A stretch of 14,263 bases of DNA. Origin: Methylophaga sp. (GTDB taxonomy: Bacteria; Pseudomonadota; Gammaproteobacteria; Nitrosococcales; Methylophagaceae). Positions 7,003 through 13,023 of the stretch are shown here, in pieces; positions within the stretch are counted from its first letter, which is position 1; each line of letters begins with the position of its first letter. The stretch covers positions 1-14,263 of the forward strand of contig WTAY01000148.1 in NCBI GenBank assembly GCA_013139345.1, in the 5' to 3' direction. Under the pieces are notes generated by a model that ran no database searches, was not told the DNA's origin, and worked only from the letters and a program-made list of their open reading frames with translations. The position numbers and the translations under genes were made by a program.

Positions 7003-7293
7003 TTATTTTTGTGAATAGCGCTCAAAACGCGAAATATATTCATCCATGTTTTGTTCTAACATCTCGGTGTAGCGTTGTGTGAAGTATTTTATCGCCTCTT
7101 GTTTTTCTGCTTGCATGTTCTCAGCATTCTCAACTGACGAAGCCACACTAAAGGCATTAAAACGCGCGGCAGAATATAGAAATGATGTATTAACATCCTC
7201 AACTGAACTGTCAGGCACTTGCTGGTTTGCAACAGCAATAAACTCATCAGCACGTTGTTGAAATGTCATTTTAGCAGGTGAATTTTCACTCAT
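7003..7293 (-). CDS. DUF3144 family protein
   Basis: The intact 96-residue protein is soluble and mostly helical: FQQRADEFIAVANQQVP, then SFLYSAARFNAFSVASSVENAE, then KQEAIKYFTQRYTEMLEQNMDEYI. This is the DUF3144 pattern, in which the ARFNAF and the C-terminal Y-x-x-M-L-x-x-N-x-D-x-Y are conserved. No function is known and no catalytic residues stand out. AAGAG (plus strand 7301-7305) lies 7 bases before the ATG. It is divergent from the gamma carbonic anhydrase gene. A broken paralogue lies at 2630-2903. Compared with that copy, this one keeps every codon open, suggesting selection. Confidence 0.9.
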   Translation of the reverse strand: MSENSPAKMTFQQRADEFIAVANQQVPDSSVEDVNTSFLYSAARFNAFSVASSVENAENMQAEKQEAIKYFTQRYTEMLEQNMDEYISRFERYSQK

Positions 7294-7325
7294 TATTATT
7301 CTCTTAATGTTGTTATATGGTTTAA

Positions 7326-7331
7326 ATTATA
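7326..7331 (-). promoter_or_regulatory. -10 element candidate for the DUF3144 gene
   Basis: On the minus strand this reads TATAAT exactly, preceded by an A-rich run, and would start transcription about 26 bases before the ATG. The -35 region (about 7349-7354) is a poor match. Confidence 0.4.
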
Positions 7332-7418
7332 TTTTTTTGATTGTTGGATCAGGTGAGATCATATCAGTTGTGAGTCATTATAGTTAAATCCCATAACTTA
7401 CTCCTTCTCCCATTTATT

Positions 7419-7427
7419 TGGCATAAT
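7419..7427 (+). promoter_or_regulatory. Extended -10 promoter candidate for the carbonic anhydrase gene
   Basis: TGGCATAAT fits TGnTATAAT with one mismatch. It predicts a start near 7434 and a leader of about 27 bases. The -35 is weak. The core promoters of the two divergent genes do not overlap. Confidence 0.4.
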
Positions 7428-7460
7428 TGAAGCAACTTATTATTTTCCGCTGGTACCATC

Positions 7461-7988
7461 ATGGCTATTCGACATTTTGAAGGCACACAACCTGACATTC
7501 ATTCATCTACTTATATTGATGACACTGCTCTTGTTCTGGGTGATGTGCAGGTAGGTAAAAACAGTTCTATTTGGCCTCTGACGGTGATACGAGGTGATGT
7601 TAATTCTATTCAAATCGGTGAAAACACGAATGTTCAAGATAATTCTGTACTCCATGTTTCTCATAAAGGGCCTTATAACCCTGACGGTTTTAACTTAAAA
7701 ATAGGTAACAATGTTACTGTCGGCCACCGTGTTATTTTACATGGCTGTCAAATTGGTAACTCGTGCTTAATTGGTATGGGGTCAACGATAATGGATGGCG
7801 CTATTATTGAGTCTCATACCATTATTGGGGCTGGTTCTTTGGTTACTCCGAATAAACACCTTGAATCTGGTTATCTTTGGATGGGAAGCCCTGCACGTAA
7901 AGTCCGAAAACTAAGTGCTGACGAACTTGAATCCATTGAATACTCCGCTCAGCATTATGTAAGACTCAAAAATCGCCATCAAGGCTAG
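7461..7988 (+). CDS. yrdA: Gamma carbonic anhydrase family protein (YrdA-like)
   Basis: The 175-residue product is a left-handed beta-helix of hexapeptide repeats (AIVLGDVQVGKNSSIW-type turns from about residue 23 to 145), closed by a C-terminal helix (LSADELESIEYSAQHYVRL). Three histidines sit where gamma-class carbonic anhydrases bind metal: H65 (SVLHVS), H89 (VGHRV) and H94 (ILHGC), with the canonical five-residue step between the last two. R44-G45-D46 and the Q59-D60 pair are also conserved. E. coli YrdA is the closest well-known relative. Members bind Zn, but carbonic anhydrase activity is not shown for many of them, so the physiological role is uncertain. It is cytoplasmic. The Shine-Dalgarno sequence is weak. 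Confidence 0.93.
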   Translation: MAIRHFEGTQPDIHSSTYIDDTALVLGDVQVGKNSSIWPLTVIRGDVNSIQIGENTNVQDNSVLHVSHKGPYNPDGFNLKIGNNVTVGHRVILHGCQIGNSCLIGMGSTIMDGAIIESHTIIGAGSLVTPNKHLESGYLWMGSPARKVRKLSADELESIEYSAQHYVRLKNRHQG

Positions 7989-8171
7989 TCAACTGCAATC
8001 ATAATGCTGCTAGTGTTGCTAAAGCTTTATTAGGAATAAGTTATATTGAAGGGATTGATTATATGACTCTAACGTAACATTAAATTAACGAAGAAAAAGA
8101 TCTCTCTTCTCGTTACCATTGTCATTTCAATATATCCGTAAGTTACGACTAAGCTCATTAAATATATAAAT

Positions 8172-8176
8172 AAGGA
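8172..8176 (+). promoter_or_regulatory. Ribosome-binding site supporting a GTG start
   Basis: AAGGA lies 9 bases before the GTG at 8186. No ATG gives an intact signal peptide, so this site decides the start of the HupE/UreJ-type gene. Confidence 0.7.
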
Positions 8177-8185
8177 CCATAATAA

Positions 8186-9319
8186 GTGCCAGTCACAACA
8201 CCTTTCTTTAGCCGTACTTTTTACCTAATTATTGGCCTGCTGATGTTGAGCTTGTTTTCACAGTTAGCCTCTGCACACGGCATGTCTGAAGCTGAAAAGC
8301 TGTCAATAATCGAAGGGGGAAATCTACGCTATATGTGGCTTGGTGCAACTCACATGTTATCTGGATACGACCATCTGGCATTTGTGTTTGGGATCATCTT
8401 TTTCCTGACCACGTTCCGCGATATTGCCAAATATGTCACGGCATTTACGCTTGGTCACAGTATTACGCTCATCTTCGCTACCTTTAATGCCATTCAGCTT
8501 AACTACTTTATTATCGATGCTGTGATTGCTCTGAGCGTTTGTTATATCGCTTTTGCCAATATTGATGGTTTCCGGAAATATCTAAATATAAACCCGCCAA
8601 ATATGATGCTTATGATTGTGGGTCTAGGTCTGATACACGGTTTTGGTTTATCCACTCGTTTACAAGAGTTACCATTGAGTGCTGACCATCTATTGCTGAA
8701 TATCATATCGTTTAATGTCGGAATCGAGCTAGGTCAGATCAGTGCATTGGCGCTTATGCTCATCCTTCTTGCTGCTTGGCGAAAAAGCGATGCCTTTAAA
8801 ACGTTTAGTCTAATTGCAAACTATGGCCTCATTATCTTAGGAACATTACTTTTCCTTATGCAAATGCACGGCTATGAACATAGTACAAACCCTGAAGAAC
8901 TTAGACTACCTCAGGAACGTTCTCAAAAAGCTGACACTGATAAAGTCGGTGTAGCAGAAGACGAGCTTACAGATGACCGACAGTCGCAATGGAAAGACTC
9001 AATCAGTATTACAATTCCCGACCTAGATTATACCGAATACAAGTTGTATATGGATAAAGGTGCTGTTCTTGAATATTCATGGGAAACAGAAGGTGAGACA
9101 TTATTTTATGATTTTCATGGCGAGCCAGAAGGTGATACATCAGGCTACTTCAAAAGTTATAAAGAAAGCACTGACAGTAAGGCAAACGGTACTTTGACCA
9201 CGCCATTTGCAGGTACACATGGTTGGTACTGGAAAAATGATAGTAATATGCCTATCACTATCACATTAAACATCAAAGGTGTTTACCAGCGTTTAGATAC
9301 AGAAATGGAAATGCCGTAA
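8186..9319 (+). CDS. HupE/UreJ family membrane protein fused to a C-terminal extracytoplasmic anchor-type domain
   Basis: Translation from GTG gives 377 residues. Residues 1-30 are a signal peptide with a probable cut after ASA. The HupE_UreJ_2 membrane domain follows (about 45-228, roughly six helices) with GATHMLSGYDHLAF (53-66), LGHS (89-92), IHGFG (150-154) and NVGIELGQ (177-184). His and acidic residues in these motifs suit transport of Ni, Co or another metal, as proposed for HupE/UreJ permeases. A charged linker (about 231-268) leads to a beta-rich domain (269-369) with YDFHGEP and GTHGWYWKN. That end resembles the C-terminal part of separate proteins annotated as transmembrane anchor protein in Pseudomonas and others. 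I do not see the metal specificity. No partner gene is adjacent. Confidence 0.88.
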   Translation: MPVTTPFFSRTFYLIIGLLMLSLFSQLASAHGMSEAEKLSIIEGGNLRYMWLGATHMLSGYDHLAFVFGIIFFLTTFRDIAKYVTAFTLGHSITLIFATFNAIQLNYFIIDAVIALSVCYIAFANIDGFRKYLNINPPNMMLMIVGLGLIHGFGLSTRLQELPLSADHLLLNIISFNVGIELGQISALALMLILLAAWRKSDAFKTFSLIANYGLIILGTLLFLMQMHGYEHSTNPEELRLPQERSQKADTDKVGVAEDELTDDRQSQWKDSISITIPDLDYTEYKLYMDKGAVLEYSWETEGETLFYDFHGEPEGDTSGYFKSYKESTDSKANGTLTTPFAGTHGWYWKNDSNMPITITLNIKGVYQRLDTEMEMP

Positions 9320-9378
9320 GAAGCTGTCTCCAGTTAAACGGCCCCTCCTTTAATTAGCAGGATAGACTTATTTAAACT

Positions 9379-10212
9379 TCAAACCTTCCGTGCCATACCT
9401 AATGCAATTGATACCCGCCCTTCATTCAAATTCTGAGCCTGATTTTTAAGCTTTTCTTTTGCATTGTCTCCCATCAGGATATGTATACCAAGAGGCGGTG
9501 GACCATCAGTTTTTATCTTAACCGCGACTTGTTTAAAAAACTCAATAGATTCGTGAGTCTTGGTGTGCCATTGCTCAACGTCGAACCCTGCGGCTTCCAT
9601 CATTAAACGTGCATCTTTTTCTTTAACCAATGCACTGATTGACTTATTTTCAGCCCAAGGAACAGGATAAATGGGGTCATCACCATAACCTCGAAATACA
9701 TCATGGAATAACAGTCGTCCACTTGGTTTTAGCACTCTTACTATTTCACTATAGAACTTTGTCTTATCAGCAATATTCATCTGGACATGCTCTGTCCATA
9801 CAATGTCGAAACTATTGTTATCAAACGGGAGTTCTAACGCACTGGCATGATGTAGTGTGACTTTGTCGTGCATATTCACAAGCTTGCTAAGCTGCTTTCC
9901 TGCTGTGATATATTCTTCTGTGAGATCAATACCCGTTACGTTACATTGATATTGGCTTGCTAGATATCGAGGCGTGCCGCCTAAGCCACAGCCCACATCG
10001 AGGATAAGATCCGTTGTCTTTATATCAGCAAGTTCAGCGACTTCAATTGTTGATAGTCTTCCTCTTGTATGGAAGCCATCCACGGGGGCTAAATCATCCA
10101 CGGTAAGTAAGTTGAAATCTTTGCCAGCTTGTCTCAGTCCCGCTTCAATCTTATCCATGATGCCGCCAGAACCATAATGTTTGTCTACCACTTTTGTATC
10201 AATGTTTTTCAT
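9379..10212 (-). CDS. Class I SAM-dependent methyltransferase
   Basis: The 277-residue protein has the class I fold. Motif I is LILDVGCGLGGTPRYLA (69-85), the acidic residue at the end of strand 2 is D96 (VTGIDL), then come LPFDNNSFDIVWTEHVQMNI and the post-motif VRVLKPSGRLLFHDVF. It resembles the sarcosine/dimethylglycine N-methyltransferase and UbiE-like group, but the substrate cannot be read from sequence. Its ribosome-binding site AGAGGA (plus strand 10220-10225) overlaps the stop codon of the persulfide dioxygenase gene and the gap is 11 bases, so it is translationally coupled as the second gene of that operon. This association suggests a sulfur compound or thiol as substrate, an inference from context only. 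No terminator is obvious after 9379. Confidence 0.9.
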   Translation of the reverse strand: MKNIDTKVVDKHYGSGGIMDKIEAGLRQAGKDFNLLTVDDLAPVDGFHTRGRLSTIEVAELADIKTTDLILDVGCGLGGTPRYLASQYQCNVTGIDLTEEYITAGKQLSKLVNMHDKVTLHHASALELPFDNNSFDIVWTEHVQMNIADKTKFYSEIVRVLKPSGRLLFHDVFRGYGDDPIYPVPWAENKSISALVKEKDARLMMEAAGFDVEQWHTKTHESIEFFKQVAVKIKTDGPPPLGIHILMGDNAKEKLKNQAQNLNEGRVSIALGMARKV

Positions 10213-10219
10213 GATGCAA

Positions 10220-10225
10220 TCCTCT
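10220..10225 (-). promoter_or_regulatory. Ribosome-binding site of the methyltransferase overlapping the upstream stop
   Basis: AGAGGA on the minus strand shares bases with the TAG of the dioxygenase-rhodanese gene and precedes the methyltransferase ATG by 7 bases. Confidence 0.75.
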
Positions 10226-11273
10226 AGTTTTCTACCGGATAGCCTGCATCAATCCACTGTTGCATCCCTGAGTGACTGATGCACGTTAAGTTATCTAATC
10301 CCATAATCGTGAGATTGGTAAGTGCCGTTTGAGCTCGCCTTCCTGATCGACAGTAAAGGTAGACAGATTCATAGTGTCTTAATTCTTCAAAGTGTTGCTC
10401 TTCCGTTCCTAGTGGGATATTTCTACATTTTGGGATATGCCCTTGGGAAAATTCTTCTGGCGTACGGCTATCTATAATGAGTTTATCTGCGTTATTTTGC
10501 TGCCATACCTTATAAAGTTCATTCATTGTGAAGTCTTGGTGAAGATAATAGTCAGGGTTAAAACTAATTCCACAATTTGTATTTTCGGGAATGGCTTCAT
10601 TAATCTTATTTGGAATAGCTAGGTTGAGATTATTCATTATGTGAATAAATTGTTCTTTGCTGTTCCCCTGCCCTGCTCTTGGGTTCCAGTGTTTTTCCTC
10701 GCCTATCGTTGACTCTAATCTGCCATTGTAATCATGAGCGGGATAAACCTTAGTTTCATCCGGCAAGCTGAATAATTTCTCGGTGATGCTGTCATAGAGC
10801 TTGGCTGAATCACCTTGCTGGAAATCAGTTCTGCCACAGCCTCTAATAAAGAGTGCATCGCCTGTAAATACCACTCCATCCACATAAAAGCTCATGCAAC
10901 CACTGGTATGACCAGGTGTGGAAATAGCTTGAATGGTGTAATTGCCAAGAGGAAGTTGTTGACCATCTTTAACGGCTATATCAATGGTTTTTATATCAGC
11001 AGCATCGCCAAAAACAATTTTAGCACCAGTATTTTGGCGAATCATTCCACTTGATGTCACATGATCAGCATGCACATGGGTTTCAATGGTGTAGAGAAGT
11101 TCGACACCCAGTTCTTCAATGATTTGAATGTCACGACCGAACTGTTCTTTCACCGCATCAATTAATGCAGCTTCTTGCGTTATAGGGTCTATCAATAGAT
11201 AGGTATAAGTACAGGTTTCCCTATCAACAAGCTGCTTCACGATTAATGAGGGATGGGAAGTGTGAATTGTCAT
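10224..11273 (-). CDS. Persulfide dioxygenase-rhodanese fusion (ETHE1-like MBL fold plus rhodanese)
   Basis: Residues 1-235 are an ETHE1-type metallo-beta-lactamase domain with THVHADH (65-71), PGHTSG (H122), FTGDALFIRGCGRTDF (D139) and YPAHDY (H180). In human ETHE1 the iron ligands are His79, His135 and Asp154; H66, H122 and D139 occupy the same places here. Residues about 255-349 are a rhodanese domain with active-site C308 in YLYCRSGRRAQ. Such fusions oxidise glutathione persulfide to sulfite and exchange sulfane sulfur with thiosulfate, and they take part in sulfide detoxification in the cytoplasm. The ATG at 11273 (349 residues) is chosen because GGAGGAG lies 7 bases upstream. A start at 11306 would add 11 residues without such a site. 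First gene of a two-gene operon. Confidence 0.95.
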   Translation of the reverse strand: MTIHTSHPSLIVKQLVDRETCTYTYLLIDPITQEAALIDAVKEQFGRDIQIIEELGVELLYTIETHVHADHVTSSGMIRQNTGAKIVFGDAADIKTIDIAVKDGQQLPLGNYTIQAISTPGHTSGCMSFYVDGVVFTGDALFIRGCGRTDFQQGDSAKLYDSITEKLFSLPDETKVYPAHDYNGRLESTIGEEKHWNPRAGQGNSKEQFIHIMNNLNLAIPNKINEAIPENTNCGISFNPDYYLHQDFTMNELYKVWQQNNADKLIIDSRTPEEFSQGHIPKCRNIPLGTEEQHFEELRHYESVYLYCRSGRRAQTALTNLTIMGLDNLTCISHSGMQQWIDAGYPVEN

Positions 11274-11280
11274 GACTATG

Positions 11281-11287
11281 CTCCTCC
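11281..11287 (-). promoter_or_regulatory. Strong ribosome-binding site fixing the dioxygenase start
   Basis: GGAGGAG on the minus strand lies 7 bases before the ATG at 11273 and makes an upstream start at 11306 unlikely, since it would fall inside that longer coding sequence. Confidence 0.8.
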
Positions 11288-11318
11288 ATACATCTTGATA
11301 AATCATGTGTTTTTGGGT

Positions 11319-11338
11319 GTATTAACACGCGTCTTAAT
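11319..11338 (-). promoter_or_regulatory. Promoter -10 and overlapping 18-bp palindromic operator candidate
   Basis: ATTAACACGCGTCTTAAT (11321-11338) is symmetric at 16 of 18 positions around ACGCGT. On the minus strand TGTTAATAC (11319-11327) reads as an extended -10 (TGnTAATAC), so a protein bound to the palindrome would cover the promoter. It is 48-65 bases upstream of the dioxygenase start. Regulation by a sulfide- or persulfide-responsive repressor is inference. No regulator gene of that type is in the window. Confidence 0.5.
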
Positions 11339-11345
11339 TTTATCT

Positions 11346-11425
11346 CCTCACCCCAGCCCTCTCCAACAGGAGAGGGGGCTAAAAGCCTGACTCCTTCTCC
11401 CTTGAGGGAGAAGGTTGGGATGAGG
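11346..11425. repeat. 80-bp compound palindromic element with nested hairpins
   Basis: The ends, CCTCACCCCAGCC (11346-11358) and GGTTGGGATGAGG (11413-11425), pair with two G-T wobbles. Inside are three further hairpins: CCCTCTCC with GGAGAGGG (11357-11376), GGCT with AGCC (11377-11387) and CCTTCTCCC with GGGAGAAGG (11393-11414). This is the form of dispersed palindromic repeats found between genes in many gammaproteobacteria, possibly mobilised by a REP-associated transposase acting from elsewhere. It is much richer in G and C than its surroundings. Confidence 0.85.
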
Positions 11426-11574
11426 GGGCAATCTTAATAATGCTAAAATCAGAACGAATCAGCACAAGAACACCAATCATTAACTGCATATTATGCTTTG
11501 CTCTGGCTTCCAGTTTTTACCTTGAATATCTGCATCCCAGCATGCTTCTAGCTAGGATCTGCTTAATACAATAG

Positions 11575-11642
11575 ATTCTCGATAAAAACCTCGAGAATGA
11601 CGGGAGCTACATGCCCTGCACCTTCAAGTAACTTGGGTATAT
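11575..11642. repeat. Two further intergenic repeat-like segments
   Basis: ATTCTCG (11575-11581) and CGAGAAT (11592-11598) form a 7-bp hairpin followed by GACGGGAG, a motif seen in repeats of marine gammaproteobacteria. Then 11614-11642, read on the minus strand, gives ATACCCAAGTTACTTGAAGG followed by TGCAGGG, close to a repeat I recall as common in Vibrio and relatives. The rest of 11426-11735 holds no gene I can support. Confidence 0.5.
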
Positions 11643-11735
11643 TGCTAATTATAACAAATGAATACGCCTTTGTTTTTATCTACTTTATCAGCTCCTTTTT
11701 ATTTAATCATTAATGTTGAATTTTTTGGTTCGTTG

Positions 11736-11741
11736 TACAAT
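11736..11741 (+). promoter_or_regulatory. -10 candidate for the dienelactone hydrolase-like gene
   Basis: TACAAT is preceded by TTG and lies 44 bases before the ATG at 11786. TGTTGA sits 16 bases upstream as a weak -35. A leader of about 38 bases is predicted. Confidence 0.35.
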
Positions 11742-11785
11742 GCTGTTCTTTCACCATTAACAACAATCAATTAAACGAGCCTAAT

Positions 11786-12529
11786 ATGAACATTCAAAGT
11801 CATTTTTCTGATCTAGATACACCAACCGGTGTGATGCGTACGTACATCCACCGTCCTGACGTTGAAGGCAGCTTTCCTACTATCTTGTTTTATTCAGAAA
11901 TCTTTCAGCAAACAGGGCCTATTGAGCGTGCAGCTAAACTGATGGCAAGTCATGGTTATGTGGTATTGGTGCCTGAAGTGTTTCATGAGCTTAACCCAAT
12001 TGGTACGGTATTAGGTTATGACGATGCGGGTCGTGAAAAAGGTAATGCAGATAAGCATGCTAAAGATGTGCAAGGCTATGATACTGATAATATCGCGTTA
12101 ATTGAGTTTGTAAAACAGCAAGACTACTGCAATGGTCATATCGGTGCGATGGGTTATTGTATTGGTGGTCATTTAGCATTTCGCGCTGCATTGCAACCAG
12201 AAGTTAAAGGTGCTGCGTGTTTTTACGGTACTGATTTACATATCCAAGTCATTCCTAATGCACCAGGTCAACACAGCATGGAACGCTTGGATGATATTAA
12301 GGGTGAGTTATGCATGATTTGGGGTAAGCAAGATAATCATATTCCACCTGCTGGTCTTGCTAAAATTTATAAAGAATTAAACGAAACAGATATTACCTTC
12401 ACATGGCATGAGTTTAATGCTGGGCATGCATTTATGCGTGATGAAGGTGATGGTGGCCGTTATGATGCTCAAACTGCTCAGTTAGGTTATCTGTTGGCAC
12501 TGAATCTGTTTGGTAGAACATTACGTTAG
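11786..12529 (+). CDS. Dienelactone hydrolase family protein
   Basis: This 247-residue alpha/beta hydrolase carries the DLH catalytic triad in order: C125 in the nucleophile elbow MGYCIGGH (122-129), D183 in WGKQDNHIPP, and H214 in NAGHAFMRD. E38 in YSEIF matches the glutamate that positions the cysteine in Pseudomonas DLH. Length and motifs agree with carboxymethylenebutenolidase-type enzymes, which open dienelactones in chlorocatechol breakdown. However, no aromatic-degradation genes are nearby and most relatives have unknown substrates. It has no signal peptide and is cytoplasmic. The Shine-Dalgarno sequence (ACGAG, about 10 bases upstream) is weak. A hairpin follows the stop, so it may be monocistronic. 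Confidence 0.93.
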   Translation: MNIQSHFSDLDTPTGVMRTYIHRPDVEGSFPTILFYSEIFQQTGPIERAAKLMASHGYVVLVPEVFHELNPIGTVLGYDDAGREKGNADKHAKDVQGYDTDNIALIEFVKQQDYCNGHIGAMGYCIGGHLAFRAALQPEVKGAACFYGTDLHIQVIPNAPGQHSMERLDDIKGELCMIWGKQDNHIPPAGLAKIYKELNETDITFTWHEFNAGHAFMRDEGDGGRYDAQTAQLGYLLALNLFGRTLR

Positions 12530-12546
12530 TAGATTAGCTTCAATTA

Positions 12547-12564
12547 ATGAGGCTCTCCCCTCAT
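12547..12564 (+). terminator. Hairpin after the dienelactone hydrolase gene
   Basis: ATGAGG (12547-12552) pairs with CCTCAT (12559-12564) across CTCTCC, 18 bases after the stop. There is no strong T-run, so termination strength is uncertain. Confidence 0.4.
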
Positions 12565-12588
12565 ATCTAGAAACATTATGCACAATGG

Positions 12589-12601
12589 TAGTAATATACT
12601 A
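12589..12601. promoter_or_regulatory. 13-bp dyad overlapping a -10 candidate of the PilZ gene
   Basis: TAGTA-ATA-TACTA is a perfect inverted repeat. TATACT (12595-12600) inside it matches the -10 consensus at 5 of 6 and would start transcription about 19 bases before the ATG at 12626. The -35 is poor. Confidence 0.3.
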
Positions 12602-12613
12602 TCTAAACAGCAT

Positions 12614-12617
12614 GGAG
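12614..12617 (+). promoter_or_regulatory. Ribosome-binding site choosing the PilZ start
   Basis: GGAG is 8 bases before the ATG at 12626. The in-frame ATG at 12578 has no such site. Confidence 0.65.
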
Positions 12618-12625
12618 TTTTTAAT

Positions 12626-12991
12626 ATGACTGAATCTAGACATTCTCATCGCGTTAATTTCAACTGTCTCGTTGAATTTGAAACAAATGAGTGCAAACTG
12701 GTGTGCGAGCTTATTGATATATCACTTCAAGGTGCTTTAATTTGTGGCTGCTCAGGTGCAACACCTGATGCAGGCATCGCCTGTAAATTGACCATCAGTC
12801 TTGATGATGATGCTGAAGTGCAGATCATTATGCTCGGTACAACAGCTCGTAAAATAGAAAACCGCGTCGGTATCCATTGTGACTCTATCGATAGTGATAG
12901 CATGGCCCATCTTCGTAAACTCATCGAATACAATCTTGGTGATAGTGAGTTATTGAACCGTGACTTTTCCTCTTTAGTGCATGAGCATTAA
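12626..12991 (+). CDS. PilZ domain protein (probable c-di-GMP receptor)
   Basis: The product is a single 121-residue PilZ domain. The two c-di-GMP contact motifs are both present: RxxxR as R5-H-S-H-R9, and D/NxSxxG as D31-I-S-L-Q-G36 followed by ALI. A beta-barrel follows (LTISLDDDAEVQIIMLGTTARKI, RVGIHCDSID), then a helix (SMAHLRKLIEYNL) and a tail. With all key residues kept, c-di-GMP binding is likely; the output partner is unknown. Proteins of this size work as stand-alone adaptors. The start is set by GGAG 8 bases upstream, which shortens the longest open frame by 16 residues. It is convergent with the LysR gene, only 32 bases apart. The nearby pilin gene is suggestive but not adjacent. 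Confidence 0.87.
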   Translation: MTESRHSHRVNFNCLVEFETNECKLVCELIDISLQGALICGCSGATPDAGIACKLTISLDDDAEVQIIMLGTTARKIENRVGIHCDSIDSDSMAHLRKLIEYNLGDSELLNRDFSSLVHEH

Positions 12992-13023
12992 TTTGGCTAA
13001 GGTGCACGATCTGATGATCATTA

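Noticed and set aside
7988..8077. Short open frame after the carbonic anhydrase gene (NAASVAKALLGISYIEGIDY)
   Set aside because: It reads like a protein fragment but has no start and no family I can name; kept only as a possible gene remnant.
8089..8116. Imperfect hairpin (AACGA...TCGTT) before the HupE/UreJ-type gene
   Set aside because: Stem is interrupted and has no T-run; not convincing as terminator or riboswitch.
11274..11306. Longer start for the persulfide dioxygenase
   Set aside because: A strong GGAGGAG 7 bases before the ATG at 11273 would lie inside the longer coding sequence, and the extra 11 residues do not look like family sequence.
11440..11574. 44-codon hydrophobic open frame in the sulfur operon upstream region
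   Set aside because: No ribosome-binding site, no recognised family, and its 3' part runs into repeat-like DNA.
11346..11642. CRISPR array or attachment site in the repeat-rich region
   Set aside because: The repeats are different palindromic elements, not regularly spaced identical direct repeats, and no integrase or cas gene is present.
12578..12625. Start at 12578 for the PilZ protein
   Set aside because: No ribosome-binding site, and it overlaps the probable promoter; GGAG supports 12626.
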